A program made the translations under genes and the position numbers. A DNA stretch of 64,000 bases from Eutreptiella sp. 'Long Island Sound 2002' (lineage: Eukaryota > Euglenozoa > Euglenophyceae > Eutreptiales > Eutreptiaceae), in assembly GCA_964036045.1 (NCBI GenBank), contig OZ038378.1, positions 36,643,228 to 36,707,227 on the forward strand, written 5' to 3'. The notes under the pieces are model-generated. The model saw only the letters and a program-made list of their open reading frames with translations, did no database searches and was not told the origin of the DNA. Positions 35,388-47,084 of the stretch are shown here, one piece after another (position 1 is the first letter of the stretch; the number at the start of each line of letters is the position of its first letter).

Positions 35388-36053
35388 ATGGAGGAAGAAC
35401 CAGGAGCAAGGCAAGTACAGTTAGAAGCAACAGAGACTATTCAAACTGAGAATCAAGATGCAAAGCAGGAAATTAACAGTGGTAGCAGAGGTATGGATGC
35501 GACTTTGCAAAATATCAATTGCACTTGTCAAAGCGTCGACCTTGGGGGTTCTAGCAACGTCGACGATCAACAAGCGTCACTGCGGTCCTTTGTTCACGGC
35601 GCACAAGCAGACGATGGGGCGAATCAAGAAAGACAACCCATATTTGAATCATATGAAAGTTATCGGCCCATGGGAAAACAAGAACTGGATTCAACTGGTG
35701 ATCCTTATGTTTTGTTACTGGCTGGTTTGGAAGAACGAGTGTGTGTTTTTTGTGTCGGAGTAGGGAACATGGAGATTTTTTTTTACCCACAAGAGACATT
35801 GGCTTTCAATAAGAGAGCAGGCTTGTATTCAAGAGCGCGACGCGCGCACACGTTTGCCAGTCCATCTCCAGATATGAGTTTACCGAGTTTTCGCGTCAAA
35901 ATCTACTTCGGCCCCTGTTCCTTTCATTCCGCCGACCATTATACTGGAACCGATGTCGTTACAAAAGTGCCACAGTTCACGAGACGATCACAGAGTACCT
36001 GTTTGGACGTCCAGTTCCGAAGCTGGACACAAAGTTTCCGAAGGGTCTTATGA
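35388..36053 (+). CDS. Unrecognised ORF, possible first part of a gene
   Basis: The ATG frame begins with an acidic Gln/Glu-rich segment (EEEPGARQVQLEATETIQTE). The middle is less regular and overlaps other open frames. No known domain is seen. It could be an exon or a Gag-like fragment joined with the following ORF by a frameshift. Low confidence that the whole frame is translated. Confidence 0.3.
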   Translation: MEEEPGARQVQLEATETIQTENQDAKQEINSGSRGMDATLQNINCTCQSVDLGGSSNVDDQQASLRSFVHGAQADDGANQERQPIFESYESYRPMGKQELDSTGDPYVLLLAGLEERVCVFCVGVGNMEIFFYPQETLAFNKRAGLYSRARRAHTFASPSPDMSLPSFRVKIYFGPCSFHSADHYTGTDVVTKVPQFTRRSQSTCLDVQFRSWTQSFRRVL

Positions 36054-36566
36054 ATTGCCTGAGACACGTTTTGCCAAAGAGCTTAAGGATGAAATTGCTG
36101 AATGGATAGAAGAAGAGCACGACTGCATGGATGACTGGCTGGAAAGCTATTTATTGAGGGATCCCAACGAGAAAATGAAGCACAAAGCCACCGAAGTACG
36201 AGAAAGGCGTACGCGCAAGACAATTAAAGGAAAATCCAAAGTCGAGTTCCACAAGACTGTCTCTGCCAGCTCTGGAGATGAAATCCCGGAGACGGATGAT
36301 CCAATTCGTTCAAAGTTGCTGAAGCGTGTTGATCGGATGAACGGGAAGATCTCTAAGGCATCGGAGGACATATGCCAACCTCCAGTCGTTCACTCCCTAC
36401 AAATAAAAGTCCCTTTGTCACGCGACAGTCATCGGCCTTTGCAAAACATAATGAAGTGTGTGGAGGTTTGAACAAACTAGAATGGTCGGATGACGATGAG
36501 GAGGATACGACTCACGCTCTAAAGATGGAAATCCCGGCGTTGGATGGGCGCAACGTTGGTAAATAA
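35953..36566 (+). CDS. Unrecognised charged protein fragment, frameshifted near its end
   Basis: Frame 1 (35953-36471) contains a convincing charged helical stretch (ELKDEIAEWIEEEHDCMDDW), a basic segment (VRERRTRKTIKGKSK) and DEIPETDDPIRSKLLKRVD. Near 36372 the better frame becomes 3, ending in the acidic LEWSDDDEEDTTHALKMEIP and TAA at 36564. The alternation of acidic and basic parts would fit a Gag or chromatin-associated protein, but I cannot assign it. Confidence 0.4.
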
Positions 36567-37650
36567 GCGGAGAAATTTGGTCGATATTTGGTTCTTACTG
36601 GCAACGCCAAAGCCAAGGATCGGGTGAAGGCCAGTCTTATTGTTTCAAGAAGGTTTGGATCCCATTTGGCTGCACTCTATCTTCCAACTCACCAATTTCA
36701 GAGATTTCAGCAGTTTTCGGGTATAGATTCAGGGCAATTCCGAATTTATGTTATTTTTAAGTCACAGAATGGCAAATTTCGCATTTCTAGTTCAGACCAG
36801 GCCTGCTGTGTGTGCGCGCGCCCTTCTCCTGTTCCTGTTGGCGTGCGCGTGCTCTGTGTTGTTTAATGCGGGCCAATCGTGTGAAAATTCTTCCTGACGG
36901 GTGCTAATAGTGTTAGTTCTATCCTGTTGTAGAAATGGAAGCGAATCGGAAGCTAGGGCAACTCTAGTGGATGATAGAAGGCCTGGAGTTGTGATCTAGC
37001 TAAACCCTGGTGTGGTGCCTCAACCAACACGGGCTGTCGCCCTTGGGTGCATCACTGCACTTGGGAGGAGACCGGTGTACGTTAATGGGCGCACTTGCTT
37101 CGGCAGTGCCACGCCTACGTGCATGGGGGACCACAAGTCCCTTGAAGCTGGAGGAGTCCTAGTGGAAGTGAAGTGGAAGTGGATGGGGCGGAGGTAGGCG
37201 CACTGGAAGGGAAGAAAGTAGCTCGGTCGTTGCTCCGCAAGGCAAAGCAATTCCTCATTCCTTGGCTTATCATTTGTTTGCTTTGCATGTGTCATAACAA
37301 CTTGATCTTCCATTGAATCAAAGAGGGTGCATCTTTGGTGATGGCGTGTGTTGAACAGGTTGTGTGCACGTGCAATGGGTGAACATGCTAAAGGCGGAGA
37401 ATTGCACTTATGCCCTGGTTGTTAACCTCTCATTTGCCGTCTTACTCCGGCGACCTTCGGTGAATTCATATCATTGGTCAAACATGGTTGGTAGTGCACT
37501 ATCGTTCTATTTGGCAATTGGATATAGGGACAATCGCTGGTCAAGGTCCGGGATTCTCACTCCCTGTGCATGAACGCTCTCCTGGGTCATTACTAGGCGA
37601 AACTCTCCCTCCATATGCATGCTCTCGGGATTGGGTTTTGGTGAGGCCCT
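36567..37650 (+). other. No gene seen
   Basis: There are only short unconvincing frames. A small alternating purine-pyrimidine tract lies near 36810-36860. Nothing else is supported. Confidence 0.5.
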
Positions 37651-37770
37651 CCCTCCTGGGCCATGGATTGGTTAGGCTCGCCCTCTTGGGCCATGAATTG
37701 GTTAGGTTCTCCCTCCTGGGCCATGGATTGGTTAGGTTCTCCTTCCGGGCACGGATTTGGGTGGGATCAT
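37651..37770 (+). repeat. 30-bp tandem repeat, three to four copies
   Basis: CCCTCCTGGGCCATGGATTG and GTTAGG plus four bases recur exactly every 30 bp at 37651, 37681 and 37711, followed by a degenerate fourth copy. Open frames through it (e.g. 37663-37929) are repeat artefacts. Confidence 0.85.
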
Positions 37771-38867
37771 CTCTCTCAGGGCCTGAATTTGGGCACGACC
37801 ATCTCTTTTCGAGGTAGGACTACTTCTCCTTGGGATGGGACAATCTCACCTGGATGTGCTCTCATTGGACCCGGGATACATCTCTTTGTGCATTCACTCT
37901 CCGCGCCGGGTCTAGGTCTCTACATGTGACCCGGGGCATCTGCTTATCCAATCTTCTTACCAAATGTCTCTCCAAGTAGCATGCATTGAATTGGTTCGGT
38001 GTCACACGAACATGCAAGTAGGCAATATTGATTTCACATGGTCATGTTTGGATGGTTTCTAATGAACATGACGATTGTGTTTGCCTATGCCATCGGGTCC
38101 CAAGCAATTAGGCAGCAGGTGATTGGACCGAGTGGCATGTCCAAGGATGTGAGGGCATGAGACATATGTTGTGTGTTGGCTTCTCTACTCATGTCTTTGG
38201 TTCGCGACACTCTAACCGTAGAAATCCCAGCAATTGGTATGTACCATACACTAAACATGTGAGGTTTGGCCGGCTGGCCCTTATTGATGTCTTCTTTGAA
38301 AGCAGCGAGTAAACCCGTCAAGCCTATTCACTTGCTGGCCATGGTGTATAACATTGCTGAGTGACGGGCACCCGGCGTCCGCTGTGGAGTACCGAAGCAT
38401 TGCCATCATGACCATATATATGTCACACATGCCAGGTGACAAGTAGTGTTTGCCATTGCCGTGAGGTCTCCCGACTCATATTTAGTGATCCTCATTGCAA
38501 GTTCTTCATATGTGCAGATTGGTGTCTCACGAGGGTGGGCAAGTCATGTATGTGGCCATGCTGTACTTTGTGTTCATGGAGGCCATTGTGTCACCGTTGA
38601 TCAACGGTGAGAACATTATTTATGTTTGCAACCCATGTTGTTTACTCCGTTTTACTGTCTTGTGGGCAAGGGTAGGGATGGGCCATGTGTGCCCAAGCTT
38701 TGCCAGGAACCGAGTGATGCCATTGTGTTTCATATGCTTTTCTTTGTGTGTTGGCACACAGTTAATGGACCAGATCGATGTCCTTGTGTCATGCATGATG
38801 ATTCGTGAACCAACCCTATGTGCTCATTTGTATCAGGTACTTCACACAGTGGTTTTACCCGGCTTAA
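37771..38867 (+). other. No gene seen
   Basis: Short frames such as 38495-38905 show no recognisable protein features. I see no RNA gene or tandem array. Confidence 0.45.
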
Positions 38868-41010
38868 CCCGGTTGAACTTCGAAGGGGCGCGGTTGAACC
38901 GTTGAACCGCGGTTGAACCGCGGTTGAACCGGCGCCAGCGCTGGCAGCGGCGGCTGCGCCAGCGGCGCGCGCTTTTCTGAACAAAATATTTGCATAACCA
39001 CCTGAAACTGACGCGTGACGAACCTTTTTTAAAAAATGTCCCACCACTGGCTGCAAGTGGTGAACGACCACTACAGCGGGTGGGGGGACCAACAGCTGGT
39101 GGACGACTTGTTCACCTTTTTTTGCACAAACGGCACGACAAAACGCCTATGGAAACAACTTGCTGACCGAATTGGTAACACACAGAGGGCTTCCAAACAG
39201 ACAAAAAGTGCTACATAAAAAGCTTTCACACGATCCGACGCTGTGCGTCTCATTTTGGACCTTGGGATGCCGAAGCGAAAGTATGTGGCATAATGCACAC
39301 ATGCCTACAAGTCGTTCAACGTGGTTCAACGGTGCGGTTGAACCCTTATCACAAATCAACAATTGTGATTGTGCTTCATGACAACGTTTGCACGGCAAAA
39401 TAATCGCTTAATGTTGCCCAAAGCATGAACATATGAGTTGTGACGTGTTGCCCGCGTCACAAATGTGAATACCTTGTGGTTTGTACCATGGGACGCTTTT
39501 TGGTGCCATGACAGCAACTCATTCAACCGCATGTTGAACCGCGCACTTTATCCCCATTTCTTGGTTCAACCGTCCCTAGGTACAAGAGGATTAGTTCGTG
39601 GGCCGATGCCAAAGAGAAGAAAGCCCGTGCAAGCACCGTCCCATGGACACATTGCTTTCCGTCGTATGCAACGATTGATAAAGCTTGATTCACGTTAAGT
39701 GAGAGACAAGTACTAAAAACGACCATAAATGATGGAAGATTTCGGGTTCCTTGGGATGTGGATGATTGGATACAATATATAGATGATCAAAGGGATGTGC
39801 TAGAAGAAATGCACTTCCCGAGATTTAGGGATGATCACCCCTATGTACTTATAGTGCGTGGTTGGTGCACCAGTGCCTCACGTGAAGGAAGAGCCACTCC
39901 CAAACGACTGACTTTTCACGTGCCTCAAGGGAATGAGAGGGTGGCAGCGGCGGGAGCGACATGGAGCACGGTACCGTAGGCAGTTGTGGGGGGCCGTAAT
40001 GGTGCAGGGGCATCACCGTGTGCAAGTTGCAGTGCAAACGGGGAGAGATTTGGACCCGGTCCGGCGCCTGAACGCACACATCCGAAGTGTACTCCCCCAA
40101 CTAACCTACACTTCGCTCGCAGTGGGCCATGGGGTGGGTGATCATCCCATGCTTGTACATACGCATCCAAAGGATGACAGTCCCCTTACGGGGGAAATAG
40201 CCCTGGGTGATTTTTGTGTGAGGGGGACTATTTACCAGTGCCCTACTTTGTGCAATAGGGCTTTCTGGTCCTGCATGGATACGTTTGGGGCGTCATTCAT
40301 TATTGGGACCCATTGTGGATCCTTGATATGGGGTCATGTTTAACGCTCTTAGGCCCCAATTGCCTCTGGCGTGTTCTGGACAGCGCATTGTGCTCGCACC
40401 GTACACAGGCATTGCCTGGGGACGTCTGCCTGTGGCGATGCAGAATGAACTGATCACGTTTGGCTTCCCAAGGTGAAGATGTGTTTTTTGTGTAGCGCTT
40501 CGTGCAACAGCACTTGAACCGGTGAAGCCGGTGCAACCGCGCGCCTGTCCAGCGGTTGAACCGCCTCGAAAGCCGGTTACATTCTAGTGCAATCCATGAG
40601 GAAACAAGCTTCTGACAATCAAGTGTAGGCTTGCATGTAATTGTTGTTCACTAAAAAGGGTCCAAAGTGCTAAAGGGAATACAAACAAGGCGCAGGGGTG
40701 TATGTCACCACGCCTGACGAAAGGTTGATGGTGAAGCCGTGCGGTTTCACCAATACAGCCGCCGCCACTGGCATCTACACCACCACCGCCATGAAATATG
40801 ATCCAAGAGAAATAGGTCTCCAGTGTTTTGCACCAATGAGGTAAGAAGGTTTTCAAAAACATTCTTTTTAGGGGGTGTGGCATCTCTTGCAGGGCTCGAA
40901 AATAGCGGTTTTCAGGTTGCTACTTAGCAATTTATTGCTGTACAACGATAGGGGTTCAACCGTGGGGAAGCTGTAATGAAAGTGCGCGGTTGAACTCGGT
41001 TGAACCACGG
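38868..41010 (+). repeat. Scattered clusters of the quasi-palindrome CGGTTGAACCG
   Basis: GGTTGAACCG and its complement CGGTTCAACC, with degenerate forms, occur in groups at about 38868-38932, 39312-39345, 39525-39575, 40512-40575 and 40980-41015. Spacing is irregular, so this is not a simple satellite. The motif is palindromic except for its central base. Confidence 0.7.
39719..39979 (+). CDS. Possible coding fragment of unknown function
   Basis: The frame reading RFRVPWDVDDWIQYIDDQRD and later FRDDHPYVLIVRGW looks protein-like and lies between two motif clusters. It has no clear start and ends at a TAG at 39977. It may be a remnant of a mobile element. No domain is recognised. Confidence 0.25.
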   Translation, partial: TTINDGRFRVPWDVDDWIQYIDDQRDVLEEMHFPRFRDDHPYVLIVRGWCTSASREGRATPKRLTFHVPQGNERVAAAGATWSTVP

Positions 41011-42598
41011 TTTCACTTTGGTAATTCAAGGGTACCTGATCCAAATGAGCACGTAGGGAATGAGTCTTCTCAAGCCGTCGTATTGGGATTGTGTTGGCAT
41101 GGCGTCACACGTGCATAACGGAACGCATATTTCGAGCGTGCATGGTCTATAAATCGATTCTTGGAGTAGGGAGGCAACATCGTCTTCGATAATCGCATAT
41201 CCTAGTCCATGCCCTCATCTCCATTTCTACTTCTCAACTCCTTTGCCCGAAATTGTCATTGTTTGTTCCCTTCTCCATGACTTTCATGTACTGATGGACC
41301 CAAGTGCCTCCGTCCTCAGGACTTCCCTCTCTTTGAATTGGTGGACCACATGTTTGGGTTTCATTGCCCAGGGTTGCCAAGGGGTGTGTTTTTGAACATG
41401 TTTCAACATTTTCAGGTCCCTCACAGGGTTCGTGCAGAATCATATGTACACACAGGGGGCTATTTACACTGTGACCGAGGCGACGCGATGGTCCCTACGC
41501 GGCTGCCCAAGGGTAGTGTGGCAGAAGTGCCTCCCTGTGGCTCGTGTGGGCTGCACCCGGCCAAGGCATACACACATGTCCTGCCCTACTTACTTAGAGT
41601 GATTGAGTCTGAAGTATGCACAGCGCCACCCTCACGTGGGAGGGCTTTGCTGTCACCCCTGATCCCATTGGGGCGAACCCCCTGGGCGGCGACGGAGTGT
41701 GAGAAAACCTGAATTCATCCTGAAGTTTTTTTTTGTTGTTCCCTGCAAATCTCAGGACAGAGCAAGAGAGAAATTGCGCCCCCAGGGCGCGTGTCAGGAG
41801 GTTATCCAACGCTGGGGGTGTGAGGGGCAGGTGGTGCAGTGCTGAAGCCGGTCGCGCCCACAGGGCGCTCACCAAGGAGGAGGTTGCGGTGTATAGGGGA
41901 GGGGGGGTTGAAGGAAGAACAAGGGGCAGCAAATGCAATGAGCTGCAGAATGCAATTCAAACTCGAGAGTATGCCTCAAGTCCCGCCTGATCTACTGAAC
42001 AACGCCCTGATGGCGAGGCACAGCTTACATTAGGAAGGTGATGTGATGCTTGCTTATCTTGAAAACTTTGGTGACTGGAACTGCTTGATACCTAGAGAGA
42101 AGAGATTTAGGTGCGTCAGGGGGACATGAAGGGTTTCAATGTGGCCAGAGAAAGCTGGTGATCGACATCTGTTGTCTCCGTCCCTTGGGGGGAGTAGTCT
42201 GTTGTCGGACGTCCGAGTGGTGTGCCCCTTTGCGGGAGACTTGCTGTGGGGGAGTGAGATGGGCTCGTTTATCTCCTGTGGCTCCTTTCCCTAAGGGCCG
42301 TTGCACCTTAAGGGGGAGGGGTGGGGGTGGATGGTAGGTATGTATCCTGTCAGCTTGGAGTCTTTCTGTAGTACTGTAGGGGCCGTGGAATTGAAAAAAC
42401 GAATTTCTAGTCAACGCCGGCCGTGGAGGGTCAGGCAGTGGATTATTGCGCCGATACACACAGACTTCTTTGATGATGCGCGTAAGCGCCTTGCGTCTGC
42501 TGGGTAGCGCTTCCCTCACAGTGGGTTTAGATCCTCTGTCTGGGACAAGGGCCTCGTAAAGCGACAGAGGCACCAGAGTCCTGGCAAAATTTCAGAGC
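41011..42598 (+). other. No gene seen; probably includes the LINE 3' flank at its right end
   Basis: Short frames on both strands lack recognisable motifs. The right 500 bp, directly downstream of the LINE stop on the minus strand, may be its 3' untranslated region. I see no poly(A) tail or short tandem tail marking a LINE end. Confidence 0.4.
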
Positions 42599-44443
42599 TC
42601 ACCCCGGGACCGCGGACCAGTGACCCGGGAGTAGACAGTGGGTGCAAGTGAAGGCCCCCAAAGCATCCACCATCTGCATTTTGTAAGGTTCAAAAGGGTC
42701 ACACATAGCCACCGAGGATGCAAGGTCCATTGGGTGCGCCTTATTGCATTGAGGGCAGAGTCTCTCGGAGAGGTCTTAGTAGGGAGATGAGCCTTGTAAA
42801 CCCTTTACGCCCATGACCCATTTATCCCCGAATGAGCTAAACCAAGAGTAGTGTCGCGACCAGCCGAAGCTCAGGGCGAGAGAAATTCCTGTGTGGTCGT
42901 GTTTGGGGTACAGCCTGCCGCGTTGCGCAGCACTGAATTTATGAATGGCTGGAGCATCACCCAAGGTGACAGTGTGCGGGCGCGGGTACTGAAGATTTCT
43001 GAACGTGACTCTACTGGCATGCGAAATGTACTTGGCAAAAACACCGGCCAACTCATTGCCCTGAAACCCCACGTGCGACTTTAACCAGCCCACCCCGACA
43101 GTGAAACGGCAGTGCCAGAGTAGATCCTGGACCACTCTCTGCCAGGTCCCCTGGGTAGACTGTGAGGCTGGAGGGAAGGGGGTCTTGGAACTGTGGCAGT
43201 CAACACAGTCAACTACCTGACTCTTGTCAATGCAGCAGAAAACAGAGCCTACAACGTTGACCGGTTGCAAGTGTCTAATGGCTTGGATAAATGCCCAAAA
43301 TTCAGCGTCCCGGCTACCGTGGTAGGGACACAGAATGGCAAGCACTAGGACTGTGCCGTCACGCCGGTGAAAGACGGCGGCCAAACCCGCGAGCGGTTAA
43401 TCCCAAGAGCCGTCGATGTACAGCCACATCCACTGCTGAGAGTCCACGTGTTCGACGGCAGAAAACACACTCCTGCACCCCCATGACCGAAGGTCCGAGA
43501 CCTCTGGTGGCAGCAGCTCAGCCTCATATTTGAAGAGAAACCCTTCCTTGGTTGTGTCGATGAATTGAGATCTGTACGTGATAGCCAGTGCTGGGAGGGG
43601 GGACGGAAGGGAACAAAGGTGAGGTGCTAGTTGAAGATGCGCGGGGACGTAAGGAGGGGACGAGGGGCCGAAAGGTGTTGGGGGCTCCACATGGGGGCAT
43701 GCATTGGCAATTCGGGGCCATTTTGGGGAAAATACCTGCCATAAAAGCCTAGGTGGGAGGCAAACATTGTGGTTACGGTCACGAATCTGAAATTCAGTGT
43801 TGTGGACAGAGAAACGCAAAAGTGCTGAGGAAGAACCGGGGTGTCCAATGACACTGCCAGTAAACCACCCACGGTTGAATTCAACGAAAACCTCTTCCCC
43901 CACGCTCAGTTCTGAAGACTTGCATGGATTCCACGCGCCAAAGCCATGGCATCTAGCGCCAAGGGCGTGAGTTGCGTCAACAAAGGAATTTTGGTGCCAG
44001 TTTTCCCTGGGAGTGGTTAGGGCCTTCCTCATCCAATAGTTACTTTGCTCAGGACCGTCATTATTGAGGTATCGCATTGAATAGTTCAAAATCGGAGTCC
44101 TCATAAACGTGGCGAAAGGAGAAAGGCCAGAACAGCCATCAGCACATCCTCTGTGTTCGTCCTTAGGCGAGAGACCCTTCAGAAGCCTGCCGTACTGGGA
44201 AACGTTGCGCCAAACAGATTTTTCCAGGGCATCCAGTTGGTCGTCGGTGACTGGGCCTGCTAACAGTCTGTAGGGAAAAGTATGTATTAACTGCTTATTG
44301 GTGAGCATGGTCAGCCCAGAAGCGGTAAGCCTCAGAGGGGCAAGATGTGCATAGAAAGAATCAATTTCGGCCTTCACGAAGGCCATCGTGTGCTCAGCGT
44401 GAGAGGTAGTATAAAAGTTTACTCCCAGGTATTTCACGGTCAT
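42599..44443 (-). pseudogene. LINE polymerase C-terminal part: RT thumb, Tudor-like segment, RNase H, zinc site
   Basis: From 44443 it reads MTVKYLGVNFY, the motif following the RT catalytic site in LINEs. Near residue 180 a segment VGEEVFVEFNRGWFTGSVI resembles a Tudor/agenet-type small barrel, unusual here. RNase H begins WLYIDGSW, interrupted by TAA at 43397, and continues with AEFWAFIQAI, a CIDKSQVVDC aspartate and WLKSHVGFQGNELAG, where the last catalytic Asp seems lost. After TAA at 42776 come C-terminal zinc-type motifs (LCPQCNKAH, CTHCLLPGHW), ending with TGA at 42599. Confidence 0.82.
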
Positions 44444-44484
44444 CCTTAAGCTGACCCTGTGTCACAAAACTGATTCCACTGATC
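44444..44484 (+). repeat. Left terminal inverted repeat of the 7786-bp element
   Basis: CCTTAAGCTGA is followed by a GTCACAAAACT box. It pairs with 52189-52229 in inverted orientation and is preceded by AT at 44442-44443, which is also the start codon position of the resumed LINE frame. Confidence 0.85.
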
Positions 44485-44621
44485 GCGCTGCCCCTGATTG
44501 CGCTGATCTCGCTTCTGCGTGCCGCTTCCGCAGCTCCCGCAGATTTTACGTCAGCTTTTTCCCAAATTTTCGTGTGATGCTAATGGGGTGTCCCTAATAC
44601 AACTGTATTCCTGTAATACGC

Positions 44622-44766
44622 GTATCCTGCCGTATCCTGTTGTATCCTGCCGTATCCTGCCGTATCCTGCCGTATCCTGCCGTATCTTGCTGTATCCTGC
44701 CGTATCCTGCCGTATGTGCCGTATACTGCCGTATCCTGCTTTCCCTGCCGTATCCTGCCGTATGCC
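44622..44766 (+). repeat. Decamer array GTATCCTGCC, left end
   Basis: About 14 tandem copies, some degenerate (GTATCTTGCT, GTATACTGCC), lie just inside the left end of the PIF-like element. They are in the same direction as the array at 50751-50880. Confidence 0.92.
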
Positions 44767-44773
44767 AGTAACC

Positions 44774-44797
44774 AAAACCCTAACCCTAACCCTAATC
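44774..44797 (+). repeat. Short telomere-like tract
   Basis: Three CCCTAA units directly follow the decamer array. A second degenerate tract (CCCTAACCCTAACCGTAA) is at 45938-45965. Both are too short to be a chromosome end and are interstitial. Confidence 0.7.
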
Positions 44798-44829
44798 AAG
44801 ACTGAACATTGGGACCGAGGTGGTGGGGG

Positions 44830-45937
44830 AGGGAACATTAGATATGAATGGTGAGGGACATCAAGAATGATTCACACATTGATGGCTCTTGACAAGGTGA
44901 AATGCACCTGAACCCCATCACCACGAGGCCCACTCTCAAGGCCCTTTGGACTTCTCAGGGGCCAAAATGCCCCAAAATGTGCTCAAAATGGGCTCATTTC
45001 ACCCTTTTGTGCACCCCAAATTGTCTACGATGAGTTTTGGAAAAATGTGTTTTTGACCCATTTTCGACCCATTTGTGGTCCCAAAACAGCCCATTTTCAA
45101 GGCATTTTGAGATTTTTGGAGGACCCAAATGGGCCACCACAAGCTCAAAACAGTCCAAAATCACTTGTTTTAGCGTCGCACATGGTCTAGGATCATTTTT
45201 GCGGAAAGTCATACTTTTACCCCTTTCGGACCCTGTTGACCCATTTGGGTACCCACCTGTTTGGGCTTCAGATTGCAGCTTGCCACAGCCTAGTGGGCCT
45301 AGCTTTTGGGGTCTAGGCGTCCGTTTGGGCAATTCTGAGGGGTGGAAACCACAAAACGTGGGGGGTTGCGGGTGGAGTAGGTGCCCTCGGCATCGCATTT
45401 TGAGCCATGTAGCCAAAGATATGGCCTATTCTTGGTTTGCGGCTGTCGGCAGTTGGAGCTTCTGGGGGCCTTTTTGGGCCGCTTCCGCGGCATATCATGG
45501 AGTTAGAGGGCCGCAAAGAGCTCCTTGACACGGGGAAGTCAAGCGGCACATGCAGTGTACCCACTGGTTCTCTTCGTTTAGCCGTTTTGAATGTGTTCCA
45601 GGGCATTTTTGGCCCAAAGATGGCTGTTTTTGGCCCTAAACTGCAGATTGTGAAACTGAGGTCCGCCACTTGCGAATCCCGTTACTGGCCGCCACTGTTG
45701 AGTTTCCCGCTCAGACTTTGTGTGATTGTACTTCACACCCATAGGTATCATCTCTCAAAATTTTTTCGAATCTGAAGCACCACAACGGAAATCTGATTTT
45801 TACCCATTTCGCGCGTGCTGCTGCTTGCTGCTTGCTGCTGCTGCTTGCTGCTTGCTGCTGCTGCTGCTAAACCTGGTAGGTCCACCCTAGACACTAAAAA
45901 GGGTTATAAAACCAAGACTGGTTCCACAAGCTCGGTG
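44830..45937 (+). other. Non-coding part of the PIF-like element with a CTG/CTTG microsatellite
   Basis: The region 44930-45650 is rich in short GGCCCAAAA/CCATTTTGG boxes in both directions and shows no convincing protein, although a 163-codon frame exists at 45037-45528. GCTGCTTGCTGCTTGCTGCT-type repeats fill about 45818-45870. Confidence 0.5.
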
Positions 45938-46084
45938 ACCCTAACCCTAACCGTAATCCTAACCTGGAGTTTCAGTTATTGGTAAAGGTCTCATAAACAG
46001 GCGGTGCCTTGCAGGTGTGCGGATCTTATGTGATCTGACCTTGTATGAACCAATGCAAATTGACCTTCCTTCATGCCATATGAT

Positions 46085-46460
46085 GTGATGCGTTATAAGT
46101 TGATAGGATGTGGTGTTCGCAACGTGATGTGATGTGATGTGATGCAATGTGACATGACGTGATTCGATGTGATGTAGTGTGATCTCGTCTGGTGTGGTTT
46201 GGTGTGGCGTGATGCGATGCGATGTGATGTGATGTGACGCCATGAGATGCGATGTGATGTGACATGACGTGACATGACGTGACGTGACGTGACGTGACGT
46301 GACGTGACGTGACGTGATGTGACGTGACGTGATGTGATGTGATGTGATGTGGTGTGATGTGACGGGATGTCATGTGATGCCATGCGATTTCATGTGATGT
46401 GATTTGGTGCAATGATTTTTGATTTGACTTGATGTGATGTGGTATGATGTGGTGTAATGT
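46085..46460 (+). repeat. Pentanucleotide microsatellite GTGAT/GTGAC
   Basis: A nearly continuous period-5 array, mostly GTGAT at both sides and GTGAC in the centre (46260-46330). Minus-strand frames through it encode His/Ser/Thr repeats and are artefacts. Confidence 0.95.
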
Positions 46461-46484
46461 GACTTGGTTTCTTTTCGACAATGT

Positions 46485-46690
46485 CTTCAAACCCACTGCA
46501 GCTTTTATCCTAACAAACAAAATGCATTTCCAATTGTTTTTTTTCCGAAACTTTTTTCAAACCCACTGCAGCTTTTATCATAACAAACAAAAATACATTT
46601 CTAACTGTTTTCTTTCCGGAAGCCTTTTTAGAACCCACTGCAGCTTGTATCCTAACAAACATAAATGCTTTTTCAAAATATGGTGTTCAT
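46485..46690 (+). repeat. 70- to 72-bp tandem repeat, three copies
   Basis: ACCCACTGCAGCTTTTATC marks each copy at 46491, 46561 and 46633, followed by a CTAACAAACA box and an A/T-rich part. Confidence 0.88.
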
Positions 46691-47084
46691 TTCTTCAAAA
46701 CTGTTCAACCGTCTGGTTTTTGAACCTCTGCATGCTTTTTTGTTGTTCCCTGCTGTGCTGAAAGGTAAAAAAATGACTTGACACATAAGCTCAACTGCCA
46801 ACTACTTTCCTCCGTCATTGACTGGCGCACTCAAAAAGCTGGGAAGGCATAGCGACATTACACTGAGCAGAGAGACGAATGGCCATTCGATGCGTGTGTC
46901 TGAAGAAGCTGCACTGTGGTGTATTCCACTGTGCGATAATATAAATAATCAACAATAAAAGAAGTTATAGACATACAAAAATATATAGTTATACTGCTGC
47001 ACTATGGTGCATGCCACTATGCAGGCTGAAGACAAACAAAAAAAATAATCAAATATATTACCAAAATAGTGTACTTAGCTGACC
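46691..47084 (+). other. No gene seen; A/T-rich downstream flank of the RING gene
   Basis: A/T-rich sequence containing AATAAA-like stretches that may include the minus-strand 3' end of the RING gene. Two similar segments with CTGCACTRTGGTG followed by CACTRTGC occur near 46911-46937 and 46998-47022. Confidence 0.45.

Noticed and set aside
38495-38905. 136-codon ORF
   Set aside because: No recognisable motif, Cys/Val-rich by chance, and it runs into the GGTTGAACCG cluster.
45037-45528. 163-codon plus-strand ORF inside the PIF-like element
   Set aside because: It lies in a tract full of short GGCCCAAAA/CCATTTTGG boxes, has an equally open antisense frame, and shows no domain.
44774-45965. 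Chromosome end from CCCTAA repeats
   Set aside because: Tracts have only two or three perfect units, lie inside a transposon, and sequence continues on both sides.
46071-46520. His/Ser/Thr-rich minus-strand ORF
   Set aside because: It is a translation of the GTGAT/GTGAC microsatellite.
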